Below are positions 44,256 to 55,259 of a stretch of 64,000 bases of DNA, piece by piece. The stretch lies in contig CP136063.1 of the NCBI GenBank assembly GCA_032622095.1, positions 62,385,897-62,449,896 on the forward strand, in the 5' to 3' direction. Made by a program: the position numbers and the translations under genes. Numbering within the stretch: the first letter of the stretch is position 1; the number at the start of each line of letters is the position of its first letter. The notes beneath the pieces are model-generated. The model was not told the origin of the DNA and searched no databases. It was given only the letters and a program-made list of their open reading frames with translations. Origin of the DNA: Siphonodentalium dalli (taxonomy: Eukaryota; Mollusca; Scaphopoda; Gadilida; Siphonodentaliidae).

Positions 44256-44792
44256 AGGTCAGGGAGAACCCAAAATCAATGTACTAAACCTCGATTTGTG
44301 TAAAAAACCTTGATCAAGGTTCTTCGAGACCATGTGACCACTGGTGATATCAGCCCTTTTAATTCAGATTGTTTGGCTTCGGCAATCTGCTACGGCAACC
44401 CTTTATCATGGCCCAGTTTGCTTCAGCAAATGGCTTCGGCATTGCTGATTGCCGTAGCCGATTATGAGGGCTGTGATATAGTGTGGAGTATTTCATCTTA
44501 CACCTATGGGAGGCCAAATTCACATTTAATAATTAATTGTGCTTGATTGCGCTTAAGCACAATTAATTATTAAATGTGAATTTGCATGGCCTCCCAGGTG
44601 TAAGATGAAATACTCCACACTATATCACTTACACTATATTACTTCCATTAGTATCATATTTGGTTTAGAGTGTTTCCCCTTATATCATGGGTGTATGTTT
44701 TGACCAGTAATCACATGGTCTCGAAGAACCTCGATCTAGGTTTTTCACACAAATCGAGGTTTAGTACATCGATTTTGGGTTCTCCCTGTCCT
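44256..44792. mobile_element. Foldback element with ~85-bp TIRs
   Basis: TIR AGGTCAGGGAGAACCCAAAA... through CTTCGAGACCATGTGA, complemented at 44712-44792. A second, inner palindrome (about 44475-44640) is centred on GCGCTTAAGCAC and contains GGGAGGCC and TTCACATTTAATAATTAA. These words are shared with the foldback at 57635. Confidence 0.8.
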
Positions 44793-44799
44793 GTCTATG

Positions 44800-44846
44800 T
44801 CCAAAGGTTCGCTATTCCCAAGGTTCATTATACCGAAGTTTCGTTA
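44800..44846 (+). repeat. 16-bp minisatellite, left part of split block
   Basis: Units AAGGTTCGCTATTCCC, AAGGTTCATTATACCG and AAGTTTCGTTA. The block is cut by the transposon at 44847 and resumes at 50170 in register. Confidence 0.8.
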
Positions 44847-44886
44847 GGCCACGGTTAATTAATCTTCAGTTTAGCGTTATTCTAAG

Positions 44887-46488
44887 ATCTCAGAACAAAA
44901 TGCGGAATGAGGTAAATATTAATTATTAATTATTTTCACATGGAGAATACGCTGCATTGTATTGAGTACTATCAGATGCATTGTATTCCATTAAACACCT
45001 ATATATTGCCTAATAAGCCTTCCTTTCATGGTTATGTATAATGTGGAAGTAAAGAACAGAACTGTATTAAACTTGCAATGCTTTTAATTTGCAGCTAGTG
45101 CAGAACCAGTCATTGTCTACCAGTGGACCACAGATTTGTACCATGTGATGTCGTACGTCATGATGTATCAGTATACTATAAGTTATTCATTTCGCAGACG
45201 AGATACATGGGTTTATATTCCCCTCATGGAGTTAATATCCAATCAATGGTGGAGCCCATGTATCCAGTCCCCCAAATGAATAACGTATTTGTGACAATTT
45301 TGTGTACCGAATGTTTTTTTTATTTATGTCATACCTTCGAGACATATTAAATTATATGGACACCCCAACTAGTTAATAATTGTGTTTGGTGGGTTTAGTG
45401 AACTGTCTACCTAGGCGAGGCAGTCGGTGGTCTGTGGATGGTACTGCTGGATGTTTACAACCACATGGTGGACAAGTAAATAATTATCTACCACCGAAAC
45501 CGGATGTTTACAACTACACAGTAGACATGGAATAATTGTCCAATGTGTGTTTGTATTAAACATCCAGTTTTGGTGTCGGTCTGACATTTAATTTGATATA
45601 AAAATAATATGCATGATTGCATGTATAAATTGACCAATCACAATCCAAGATTAATATTACATGAGTTACACAACATATTTATATGTTGCCAACAGTGTGT
45701 TTGCACTTTTAACAATAACACAATTAACTGAACATCGTCACTACCTCGCCTTTCGTTAATACTAAAACATGCACATTAGAGTACTAGTGTGTGAGTTTAA
45801 TAAAGTGCCAATATATTCTGTCATCCCTCATGGAGTGATGGGAAAGATACAATCTGGAGTATAAATTATTTTTAATTAATCAATACTCAACTTAATATTA
45901 AATACTGAACAGTTCATAAAATATAACTTATAATTTGCAACATGTATTTATTGAAACGTTAAAACATTAAACTCCGAAAACACAAAGGAGACTATTATTA
46001 GGTCTTGCGTAGGTATTGTAACTGGTATTATAACTATGTATATTTTATGCTGATACTATAAAGATGCTATATATAGGCACATTCCACAATAAAGTTAATT
46101 CATTCATTCAATTATACCGGTAGTTACTTTCATACAGAGACCAGCAACCCCTCAGAGAGAGTTTAGCTTGGTTATAGCCCATACTGACTCCAGTTGTTAC
46201 CAGAGGGGCTGCCGGAAACTGTATGAAAGGAACCACAATACAAATTATATATGATAGTATTTGATCATCGTATATCAGAATATTTTAAAAGTTTAATATA
46301 ATACTGGTTACAATACCTATGTAGGATGACTAGGATCTTGCTTACATTTCAATATTTATGTGTATACATTTCAATATTACATTATTAATTCAAAGACAAA
46401 GACGTGAAAGTGCATTGAACTAATCAAGTGTACCCTGCATGATTGTTCATCTAGAGCGGGAACATATGTGCATAAAAACATCACAAGT
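44887..46488. other. Non-coding left portion of the DDE transposon
   Basis: 1.6 kb between the left TIR and the ORF stop, presumably 3' untranslated. The frame at 45123-45350 shows no domain. Confidence 0.45.
46011..46318. repeat. Foldback nested in the DDE transposon
   Basis: AGGTATTGTAACTGGTATTAT (46011) and its complement ending 46318. An inner inverted pair, TTACTTTCATACAG / CTGTATGAAAGGAA, lies around 46130-46235. Non-coding. Confidence 0.6.
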
Positions 46489-49400
46489 TCACAACTGGAA
46501 TTTATCGTGCTTGCGTTTTTGTTTATGTACAGGTTGTTTCCCTCGAGATGAACAACCACTGCAAATGGGATAATGGCCGTCTTGTGTTTTTAATTTCCGC
46601 TTAGTCCCACAATGGATACAGCATGCGGGATACAATCCACTAGTGTAATATAGAACCTCTACTGGGGTTAAACATGTAAGATTCTTTCTGACAAATAATT
46701 TCTCCATTGATTCGCTTCTTCCTTCAGCAGGGAACTCATTTAAAGTAGCCCCGCATGTAAACATGACATTTCCCATGACATACTTGAAATGTTTCACATC
46801 GTGCTTGTCAATTACAAATTTTGAATACACTACTCTCAATTTATCACATTCAGAGCAACATACTGTCAACTTTGTGTTGGTAGCATGTTGCTTGAGTGGA
46901 TTAAATGGAATGCAGTGCCCTTTTGTGGAAGTGACATTTGATGGCTTGTATTTCTCAGATGTATCTTTGCCATACGAGTCACCAAATGACATGTAATGAC
47001 TTGCATCGATTTCTGATGGCACAGGATCAGGTAAATTATGCAACCTTTCAAATACATCATTGGGAAGCCTCACTGGTTTACATGTAGTGCATGATTTATC
47101 ACCACATTTCTTACTTGAGAAATGATAGGTCCGTTCTTTACAGCAGTGTTTGAGGTAAGAATTGAGTTTGGGTCGATTCTTCAAATCCTGCATATTATCC
47201 ATGGGTTCTAAATCATTGTCAAGACCAATTGACGCAAACAACTTATCAATATCAGACTGGTCAGCAGGTGAATCGACAATAAATTGCTCGTCTTTCAATT
47301 TCAAAGACTTAAAGTTATTTGAAATTAGTTGAATACATGGATCGCATGATTTCTGAAAATTTTCTTTGAATTGCTTGCTTTTATCAGCCAGACCCCTAAT
47401 ATCATCTGTGCCATTAGCACGTGAGATTTCCTTTTCAAATTCTGGATCGGACTTACTTCGCATAACACCGATATTGTACAAACCCAAGTTCAAAATACAA
47501 TTAACCCTCTCGGCCGGATTGCAATAGGAATGACCAGGAGCTGTTCTGGCCAACACAATTAAATCTAAATCTAAGTATTTCTGTAAAGCAATTGCAGCAA
47601 TTTTGACACTCAAGAAGTTGGTCCTATGCTCTGGGCCACCATCTGTGTACAGAACCAAAATAGGAGGCACATTTTGCTTCCCATTGTGTTTCTTAATCAG
47701 AATTTTTGCTATTTCGGTAGCATTTCTCAAAGCCGTAGATGAACACAGTGCAGTCGTCTTGAGGATGATATGTGGAGAACCCCTATACCATGACCCATCC
47801 ACATCTACCGGTATTTTATTCAAAAGGATCACAGTTGGAGTCAGCGCGACTTTTGAAAAATCATGATCGCCAACTTCAAATGTTTGATTTAATGAAACCA
47901 ATACCCTTTTCCCCCTCTCTTGAGCGGCAAGGGGGTACCCTGGTTCACCAATGGATATTTTATGCTTGTCATCAGTCGATATAAAAGTGGTATGATCCGA
48001 AAATGTGACAGCAAGACTTTTGGCATACTTAAAGATTGCGGCGCAGTAATGGTCATCTGGGTGTGACTTACGGAATTGTCTTTGTTGAATCATATATTTG
48101 ACTTTCAATTTGCCTGTGTAATTTAATGCACTATGAGTAGTTGGATCTTTGGGCCAGAACTGGAACTTAAACCATGAAAAGGATGGAATATCGTCTTGTA
48201 ATAAGTCGTTACTCAGAGCTTTGGATTTACATTTTTCATACAAATTTGGCGCTGAAATTGCCACACCCATATGAGTTACTACATTGCCATCATCCGAGAC
48301 CTGACCATGACGGCGTTCATCTACAGCACTAAGTTCCTCGATTATGGTTTCACATATTGACCAAAACTTGTCAAATTTTGGCGTACGCCCATTGTTTATT
48401 CTGAGGTCCTTCAGAATAGAACATTTGCCTTGCTTATATATAAGTTTGAACCTTTCATCTACATCTTTTGCTACCTTATCTGTAGACACAGTACAATCAC
48501 CGGTGAGCTCTTTGTATATAAATCTAAATTCACCCGGCGTTATTCTATCAAACATAACCAATTCCATGAGATGTTTACATTTTGATTTGTATGATTTAGA
48601 AAAATATTTTGGCAAATTGTCTTTTATTTCAGATATAGTATTCGCTCGTAGCGTATCGGTTGCAGATTGGTCACTCCGATCTTCCTTCCATATGAAGTAG
48701 GTAGTTCCCTTGGAGCCACCATAGTTTTGTCCAAATAAAACTGAATCGGTTTGCAGACCCTTCTGTCTCAGGCGCCTCAAGAATGAGAACCGCAAATGCC
48801 TCTTTCTTGGAACGAGTTCATCCAAACACAATGGCTCGTAGAACTCATTCACATGCAAGTTGTCCTCAATCTCATTGACAAGTTCCAAGTCATGTTTTTT
48901 GTACACCAGAGATAATTCGTCCACTTTCGGTAAAACACAGACAGTGTTCAGTGTAGTGTGGAGATCTTGTTCGTCATCGTCTGGACTCACAGCTGCATCA
49001 TCTGCTTGTTCGGCAAGATATTCTGAGTATTTGGTACACGATTCAAACAGGTTTTCGATTGCATCTCTGGCTGGCTTGAATGTTTTTAGTTCGATGAATG
49101 AACGGCTGAAATCGTTCTGAACTTTCCCCAGAAGCTCCAGCAGAAGTTCGTTCTTTATGTTCTTCGTTGTGTGTTTATGACGTTCAGGGTTATTGAGTTT
49201 GGTCAGTTTTTGAAACATATCGGACAACGAACAACCCCTCGACTTCAGTTTAGAAGCATGTGGCGCGACGTACCATAGCAGGTCTCTGAGGCTGATCAGG
49301 AATGACGAAAAGGCGTTCAAGTCTTGGTTCCGGACACCAGGGATGATGGTTTTCAATTCAATAATTATAGCATCGAACATGATGGTTTTCCCGGTGCCCA

Positions 49401-49935
49401 GATTGTTAATAGTATCAAGAATGTTGTCATTGTCATGAAGAAGGAAGTCTGCCAGCTTCTGGATATCGGTCTCTTTTAATTTGGTGAGTTTCGGCCAGTA
49501 ATTTGGCCGAACGGAATTTTGCATCAGAACATCAGTAATTGTTCTTGGTTTATTTATAACTTCATTTTCTTCGGTCGTACTAGCAGAGTTAATATCACTC
49601 AGTCGGACTCTTATGTGGAGCAATTTGTTTTCCGCAACATCTGTCCGTAATTCTGACAACAGTATTTCGTCCAAGGACCCGGTGTCCAATATCTGCATTT
49701 CAGTCCAGTCGCCGCCACCGACTTCGACCTTGGACACCGCATCCATTTTTTCCATCAACGAACCATCGTCTAAACGAATAGACGTGATGAAGCTCTGGAT
49801 TGTAGTCTCCCCACTGCATGTTGTAATTTTCGACCGGTATCTGTCCGGTATATGTAACTTTATCAACATTTTGCGCTTTTTAAATCTTTCATGACATACA
49901 TCGAATTGTGGAAAGGGAAATGGCGACCATGCCAA
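46489..49935 (-). CDS. Putative DDE transposase (1148 aa), unclassified
   Basis: Single uninterrupted ORF. Residues ~24-113 look like a beta-grasp/ubiquitin-like fold (IKLHIPDRY...LLHIRVRLSD). The middle is helical. Residues ~600-830 form a candidate RNase H-like core: ISTDDKHK (D655/D656), LYTDGGPEHR (D765) and CNPAERVN (E809), spaced about D-109-D-43-E, with conserved-looking GEPGYPLAAQERGKR and GSWYRG between. The C-terminus has three Cys clusters: CCKERT...CGDKSCTTC (~928-950), CCSEC (~1024) and a zinc-ribbon-like CIHC...CSGC (~1105-1131). Similar unnamed predicted proteins exist, as I recall, in sponges and cnidarians, but I cannot verify this. ATG at 49935 is the first; Met23 is a plausible alternative. 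It sits in the TIR/TTA-bounded element, so a transposase role is well supported by context, and catalysis is inferred from the triad. Confidence 0.8.
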   Translation of the reverse strand: MAWSPFPFPQFDVCHERFKKRKMLIKLHIPDRYRSKITTCSGETTIQSFITSIRLDDGSLMEKMDAVSKVEVGGGDWTEMQILDTGSLDEILLSELRTDVAENKLLHIRVRLSDINSASTTEENEVINKPRTITDVLMQNSVRPNYWPKLTKLKETDIQKLADFLLHDNDNILDTINNLGTGKTIMFDAIIIELKTIIPGVRNQDLNAFSSFLISLRDLLWYVAPHASKLKSRGCSLSDMFQKLTKLNNPERHKHTTKNIKNELLLELLGKVQNDFSRSFIELKTFKPARDAIENLFESCTKYSEYLAEQADDAAVSPDDDEQDLHTTLNTVCVLPKVDELSLVYKKHDLELVNEIEDNLHVNEFYEPLCLDELVPRKRHLRFSFLRRLRQKGLQTDSVLFGQNYGGSKGTTYFIWKEDRSDQSATDTLRANTISEIKDNLPKYFSKSYKSKCKHLMELVMFDRITPGEFRFIYKELTGDCTVSTDKVAKDVDERFKLIYKQGKCSILKDLRINNGRTPKFDKFWSICETIIEELSAVDERRHGQVSDDGNVVTHMGVAISAPNLYEKCKSKALSNDLLQDDIPSFSWFKFQFWPKDPTTHSALNYTGKLKVKYMIQQRQFRKSHPDDHYCAAIFKYAKSLAVTFSDHTTFISTDDKHKISIGEPGYPLAAQERGKRVLVSLNQTFEVGDHDFSKVALTPTVILLNKIPVDVDGSWYRGSPHIILKTTALCSSTALRNATEIAKILIKKHNGKQNVPPILVLYTDGGPEHRTNFLSVKIAAIALQKYLDLDLIVLARTAPGHSYCNPAERVNCILNLGLYNIGVMRSKSDPEFEKEISRANGTDDIRGLADKSKQFKENFQKSCDPCIQLISNNFKSLKLKDEQFIVDSPADQSDIDKLFASIGLDNDLEPMDNMQDLKNRPKLNSYLKHCCKERTYHFSSKKCGDKSCTTCKPVRLPNDVFERLHNLPDPVPSEIDASHYMSFGDSYGKDTSEKYKPSNVTSTKGHCIPFNPLKQHATNTKLTVCCSECDKLRVVYSKFVIDKHDVKHFKYVMGNVMFTCGATLNEFPAEGRSESMEKLFVRKNLTCLTPVEVLYYTSGLYPACCIHCGTKRKLKTQDGHYPICSGCSSRGKQPVHKQKRKHDKFQL

Positions 49936-50169
49936 CGGAAACCACCGAACACTTCCGGACTAACGCGATCGTAAAATATACGTTCCGGTCAGCCGGTTAT
50001 ATCCGGTATCGCGTATTTCGATGACATTCGATCGCCCGATGTGTGAAAACTAATCGTGCAATGGAAATGACGCTTGCCGAACCAATAATAATTTAAAATG
50101 CGGTATTATTTTGGACAAAAAACGAAATGCGGCGGATAACGCTAAAATGAAGATTAATTAATTACGGCC

Positions 50170-50220
50170 TTATTCCCAAGGTTCTCTATATTCCTCGATA
50201 TTAAGAAGGTTTTTATAACT
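50170..50220 (+). repeat. 16-bp minisatellite, right part of split block
   Basis: TTATTCCCAAGGTTCTCTAT continues the 44800-44846 block, then degenerates. Confidence 0.7.
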
Positions 50221-50309
50221 TGTTATTTTGAAGTTTCATTCTATATTCTAAAGTACTGAGAGGATTCTTTATAATAAGACTCTTTTTATGAAGGAAATAA
50301 CTTAAAGGT

Positions 50310-50530
50310 ACTCAATCCGATAAGACGCTCCTAAATTACTCTTGCTTTGGCTTCGGTGGGAAAAAAAAATTTGATTAGAGTCGAGGAACTCACCCATCAA
50401 AGCTCAGAGTAATTAGATATCGATCTTTGCAGTTTGCTATTTTTATTGTTTCTGGGCCTGATCGTGCCAGAAGGACGAGGTCGAACGGGCGGTCTTCCAG
50501 ATAAAGATGGATAACTGTAAAATTGTTGTA
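50310..50530 (+). repeat. Dispersed ~220-bp repeat, copy 1
   Basis: GGTACTCAATCCGA...GTCGAGGAACTCACC...AGATGGATAACT is matched by 51210-51425. Direct orientation, strongly diverged. Confidence 0.6.
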
Positions 50531-50585
50531 ATAATAACTACTTGGTATTAGAGTTGTCCATCTTTTCTGGTTAAATACGCCCAGA

Positions 50586-50695
50586 ATAGCAAACCTTCAG
50601 AATAGCGAACCTTCTGAATAAGGACCTTTGGAATAGCGACCCTTCGGAATATGGAACCTTGAACTTCGGAATAATGAACCCGATCCTGTATGAAG
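50586..50695 (-). repeat. 16-bp minisatellite, inverted block
   Basis: Units such as GAATAGCGAACCTTC and GGAATAGCGACCCTTC are the reverse complement of the 44800/50170 repeat, about six copies. Confidence 0.8.
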
Positions 50696-51209
50696 AGCCC
50701 ATGACACGTCCATCAATAAATGTATACATGTTTCATAGGACTGTTTATATATACATATATAAAACTGGAGTAAAGTTGAGACCAACATGTCTTTGTTAAT
50801 TTTGGTACCCAGATTTCAAAAAAATTTGGTGTGGTGACTCAGGGTGTCCTGGCAGAGTGTATAATGGTGTTAGTTTTTCTAAATTTTGATTTAAACAAAT
50901 TTAAATGAATAAAAAAATATGAACATATGTGAATATTTAGGTACAAATAAACCTATTTGCACGAGAATATGTTGCAGCACCAGATATAGCTCGGAATGTG
51001 GGCCACAGTTAGACATTGTGAGATAATATGCCTCTAACATTTCTCTAATTTCCAGACCAATATCCATGGCGCCAGTCAAGAGATATTAGCCATTTAGCAC
51101 ATGTTACTATATTTGTTCAAAATGCAATCATCAGGTGAAAGTTGAATCTGGCCAAGCGACCAATTTTCAAGGGAAAATTCAGTTTTTAATTTAATTTTTG
51201 CAATTTTAA

Positions 51210-51425
51210 TGGTACTCAATCCGAATCAACCCTCGCAGATTACTATTTCCTTGACTTCGGAGGTGAAAAATATTTGATTCAAGTCGAGGAACCCACAACA
51301 TCAAAGCTCAGATTGATCACATACCGATTTTTACAATCTATCTTTTTAATTTTGATGGCCCAGCAAACAGCAGACCGTATACATTCTCTGACCAAATTGC
51401 AGATGAAGATGGATAACTCTAGAAT
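51210..51425 (+). repeat. Dispersed ~220-bp repeat, copy 2
   Basis: Counterpart of 50310-50530. Contains TTGATTCAAGTCGAGGAACC. Confidence 0.6.
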
Positions 51426-51429
51426 CAAG

Positions 51430-54400
51430 TTTTTTTTTTTTTTTGTGTCAGATGTTTGACAAACCAGCAATATTCGTTGAGCAAAAAGTTGATAAATTAC
51501 CGGGTTTTTTTAATTTTATGCTATAATTGACTGCGGTTAGCATTATTTTCGAGCCAATTAATCGATTCTGTCAACTGAAGCAGCATTTCAAAAAATCTTG
51601 TTGTTGATTAATCTTGTTGTTGGAATCTGATGATATGGGGACTATTGATTCGGATTGATGACCTTTAAGGGGAAAATATCTTTATTGGATAAATTTACAT
51701 ATAATACTGAATACATATTTATGGAAACGGGGATTTATTGCATATTTCACATAGCCACATCTGATTTATTTTAATATAGAGGTTTATGTATGCTTGACTT
51801 TCAGCGAGTTACATGGATGGGGCACAATGACTCAATGAGACACAATTTATGGCCTGTGGTAGGATCCAACTTCAGTAGATGATAGGCACTTCGAAAAGGA
51901 AAGAGATAATTTGCCAAATGACTACTGTTTTGGGGCTGGAGTGGATAAATAATTTAGATCAAACAAACTGATGTCATTGTGCAATAGTGGTATGTTCGGG
52001 GCATTTCCTATACGGTTACTACTTTGGGGTGACCCCTTCTGTGAAGTAGATGATGAGGAACAAGTATTAAGGGTGGTCCCAGCTCGAGATTGCATGCTTG
52101 TTCGTAACTTTTGTGAGCTTATATCGTACTCTCAGATGTCTAATCATTGTGATGGTCAATAATAGTGATAGCGGAGACCTAGACTGAAATTAACAATAAT
52201 GAAAATTTAATTCTATTTAATTCTATTTCAATTTAATTCTATATATGTCTCCATGCCAAAAAACTTAATGATCGTTGAGAATTTTATCTAAAATTACTAA
52301 TCATGCGGCACATGCTGACACTATTGTTAGGCATCTGATAGTATATAAACATTTTAATAATTGCCCCGTAGGAATGACATTAGTATAAGGGACGCAAAGC
52401 AAAATCCACCACAAAGTCACTTAAATCTTGCCATTTCAAAGTTGGATCTTCACATTCTATGACACACATTATTAATATAAGGTATTTCATAATTTATTAA
52501 CTGTACTAGTTACTTCCCTATCGCAACAGCAAACACTTTGTACTGGTGGAATATATCATTCTTGATGGGCATAGATACATAGATATTCATGGCATGGTCT
52601 GAGAAAATGCTACTAGATTAACATTTATATGATTGCCTCATTAGTCATGTACATGCATAACTAGAAGGTCGTGGCAGTTCAACTAAGTTGGCCTGGAATT
52701 ATTATGTTTATCATACATATTATTCCAATCCCAATGAATGCCAATGTGTCAAGTCGACAATAGCAAGTACGCAGGGCTATGTTTAATAATTTTTCCACAA
52801 ATAGCCACTAGTTAATATATATGCTAGCCATGCTGATCAAGCTCCCGCTTAATGCTTAAGGTTTAAATCGAGAACACAGTGTTAAAATCATGAATTTATT
52901 TAATATGTGAGAATGCTAAAACTAATCACTGTGCATTATAATTATTATATTTAACTTGATAGTCCATCACAGGAAACATGCAGTGTGCCGAGACCAAGTG
53001 AGATTGGGAGATGTTCTTTTCCTTCACTCAACAAGAAGATAAATGACTCACTATGTTAGTCACCAATTCACTGGGCTTCACATGTTTGTTACATCTGTGT
53101 GTCGACTGCTCTGTAGTGTAGATGGCTAGAATTGTATTTTTACCCGAGTCACATTCACAGTGAGTGGGTGAGGCTCAGTGAGCATGAAGTCATTGATAAC
53201 TAAATTTACTAATCTGTAATCACTAAATTGACTAATACAATCCTAATATTATTAGATTAGTAGGCCACATGACTGCTTTCACCGATTACTGCTTACAAAA
53301 TTTCCAGCTACGCGCTACGTTCAATGGTTCATGACTGAACTACACTGTCTATAGTAAATGAGTATATCAGTCAGCTCTAAAATATCCATTTCTGATTTCC
53401 TTGACCCAAGTTGAGGCTTGACCTGACAGTGTTAGATATTAACAATTAATTGACTATTTAGAGAAGTGGTTAGTAGACTGCACAATTTGCCGCATGCACT
53501 AAGTTGCAGTTGCAACTCTAAGTCTAACCAGTCCAGGTGAAAACAGACTTAAAATTGAACAATAACAGAACAAGTCAAATGGCTGTGGTGATAGTCTGCA
53601 CAGACCAGTCCACATTCCACTCCAGTGACCTTTTTTTTTCAGTCACAGATTCGTCATTGAGCTTCTTTCCGACTGACTGATTTTCACTTTTAAACTTCGT
53701 TCAAGTTCAAGACTTAATCAAGTTCAAAACAAGTTGTTGTTCTTCTTCTTTTGCCTGCTTTGACTCTAAAGTCATTCCAGGATTGGGCTCGTTGTGCTAT
53801 CTTCGCTTGTGCTTTCTCGTTTGTTCCTAACGCTTACGTGCTGTGATACCGTTGTACATTTAAAATACGAGCGATAACAATAACAAGCAATTCAATTTCA
53901 AATTTCGCAAATAAGAGAGCGCCACCATTTTGTAACGAAATTACGTCATCATTTCCAACGTTGCTATGGCCTGCCAGGGGACGTAATTTTCAAACCGTAA
54001 CGCTGCGGAATATGGCGATGTTTGCCGAATGCTATGCGCCCGTGTCAGCTAAATCCACATTAAGCATTTAATTTTGAATAAGGTTGATTTTGTTTTTCAA
54101 ATTTAATAGTGTTGCTATAGGGAGGCTGATCGAAGAAGAAAAATAAATTCGTCTTATTAATTTGTCAATTCTATTCCAACATGGCGGCCACCACTGGTGC
54201 CCATACATGTAGGTCTGAATCGCCCGGATGTAAAAACAATTTTTTCATGTTGACGGGTTATATAAATTAGTGACGTCACAACTATACTTGCGTCGCTTAC
54301 GCAATACCGTAAAACAACCCTTTTGGGTTGTGATAAATCACCACCCGTACACAGTATACTAATTTAATATACATGGTATTATCAGGTAATGGTTGCTGGT

Positions 54401-54580
54401 GGTGGGGGGGGGGGGGGGTGCAGGTATGAGATTGAGACTGAGAGGGGGGGGGGTAATAAATTTTAGCTCAACTTTATTTGTAAAGTTTTCTCTTGTTGTC
54501 CATCATTCATGTGAGTGTGTGTGCATCTGTCATCAATTTCCTTTAGAACGGATACGGCATCATGTTCAATTTTATTAGAT
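51430..54580. other. Long intergenic stretch without recognisable gene
   Basis: No ORF with domain features. A CpG-richer stretch at about 53860-54060 (GCGCCACC, TTACGTCATC) could be a promoter, but no exon was found. G-runs of 10 to 15 at about 54405-54455 could form G-quadruplexes. GCTCAACTTTA at 54466 is the complement of the repeat-G terminal hairpin. Confidence 0.4.
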
Positions 54581-54635
54581 TTTGAATTTGTTTATTAGCT
54601 CATAATAATATTATGAGCTAATAAACAAATTCAAA
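54581..54635. repeat. Perfect 55-bp palindrome
   Basis: Arms of 27 bp around one base, TTTGAATTTGTTTATTAGCT and complement. GAGCTAATAAAC is also the terminal word of repeats G and H, so this may be two such ends joined head to head. Confidence 0.9.
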
Positions 54636-54645
54636 AAGGGTCCCA

Positions 54646-54830
54646 CTATATACCAAGCAATACCGAGCAATACCAAGCAGTAGACAAATAATGAAAATAG
54701 AAGGTCATAAAAGGTTGTATGGACAGTGTAAGGGTTGTTTTATTTAATATTATATGCATATTCTACCTATAAACCACTAACAACTAAGCCGACCGATATT
54801 ACTGCTTGGTAATTGCTGCTTGGTATATAG
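54646..54830. repeat. Foldback element, ~185 bp
   Basis: CTATATACCAAGCAATAC and its complement, with CCAAGCAGTA / TACTGCTTGG inside. Non-coding core. Confidence 0.65.
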
Positions 54831-55160
54831 CGTAAAATACCAAGCTGTAAGGCGACGGGCTGTAAAATCCAATTAGAAACACTATCGGCCACCATCCTTT
54901 ATCCAGGCTTTGGACAAGCAGACTATAAGTCAGGCGAATTTAAAGATATGTTTTTGTTTTGCCATTCAGTTGGCTATCAAATAAAGACACATCATCGAAT
55001 TATTCATCACAAGTATTTAACATTTCCTTGAGGTTCCTTGTGTTTCTCCTGTTTTGAACCTAATTGACAGTATAAGCTATCTGCACAGTACATTAGTTTG
55101 GTCAGTTGTTAAATGTGCCCATGTCTCATATGGCAAGCCAAACTGCTATTTAATATTAAT

Positions 55161-55252
55161 TTTACTCGAGTAAATTAAAATGTCATTTTATTTTACTTAA
55201 GTAAAATAAAGTGTGCATGATTTTATTTTACTTTAAAAGTAAAATAAAACCA
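55161..55252. repeat. Cluster of AT-rich palindromes
   Basis: Three consecutive perfect or near-perfect palindromes: TTTACTCGAGTAAA, TTATTTTACTTAAGTAAAAT and TTTTACTTTAAAAGTAAAA. Confidence 0.75.
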
Positions 55253-55259
55253 TGTAGAT

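Larger units (their letters stand above)
44847..50169 (-). mobile_element. Complete DDE-type DNA transposon, TTA target duplication, unclassified
   Basis: 5323 bp. TIRs of 34 bp with five mismatches: GGCC-x4-TTAATTAATCTTCA-x-TTTAGCGTTAT. TTA is duplicated at 44844-44846 and 50170-50172. Excision plus removal of one TTA restores an in-register 16-bp minisatellite unit (GAAGTTTCG-TTA-TTCCCAAGG), so the borders are exact. It holds one intact 1148-codon ORF. GGCC ends with a TTA target are typical of PIF/Harbinger elements, but the encoded protein does not look like a Harbinger transposase and no Myb-like partner ORF is seen. AAATGCGG motifs lie near both ends. A small foldback is nested at 46011-46318. 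Confidence 0.88.

Noticed and set aside
44847-50169. Assigning the 5.3-kb transposon to PIF/Harbinger
   Set aside because: Ends and TTA target fit, but the protein does not show the Harbinger motifs I know and is much larger; left unclassified.
53860-54060. CpG-richer stretch as a promoter
   Set aside because: No transcription start, exon or downstream gene could be identified; kept only as a note.
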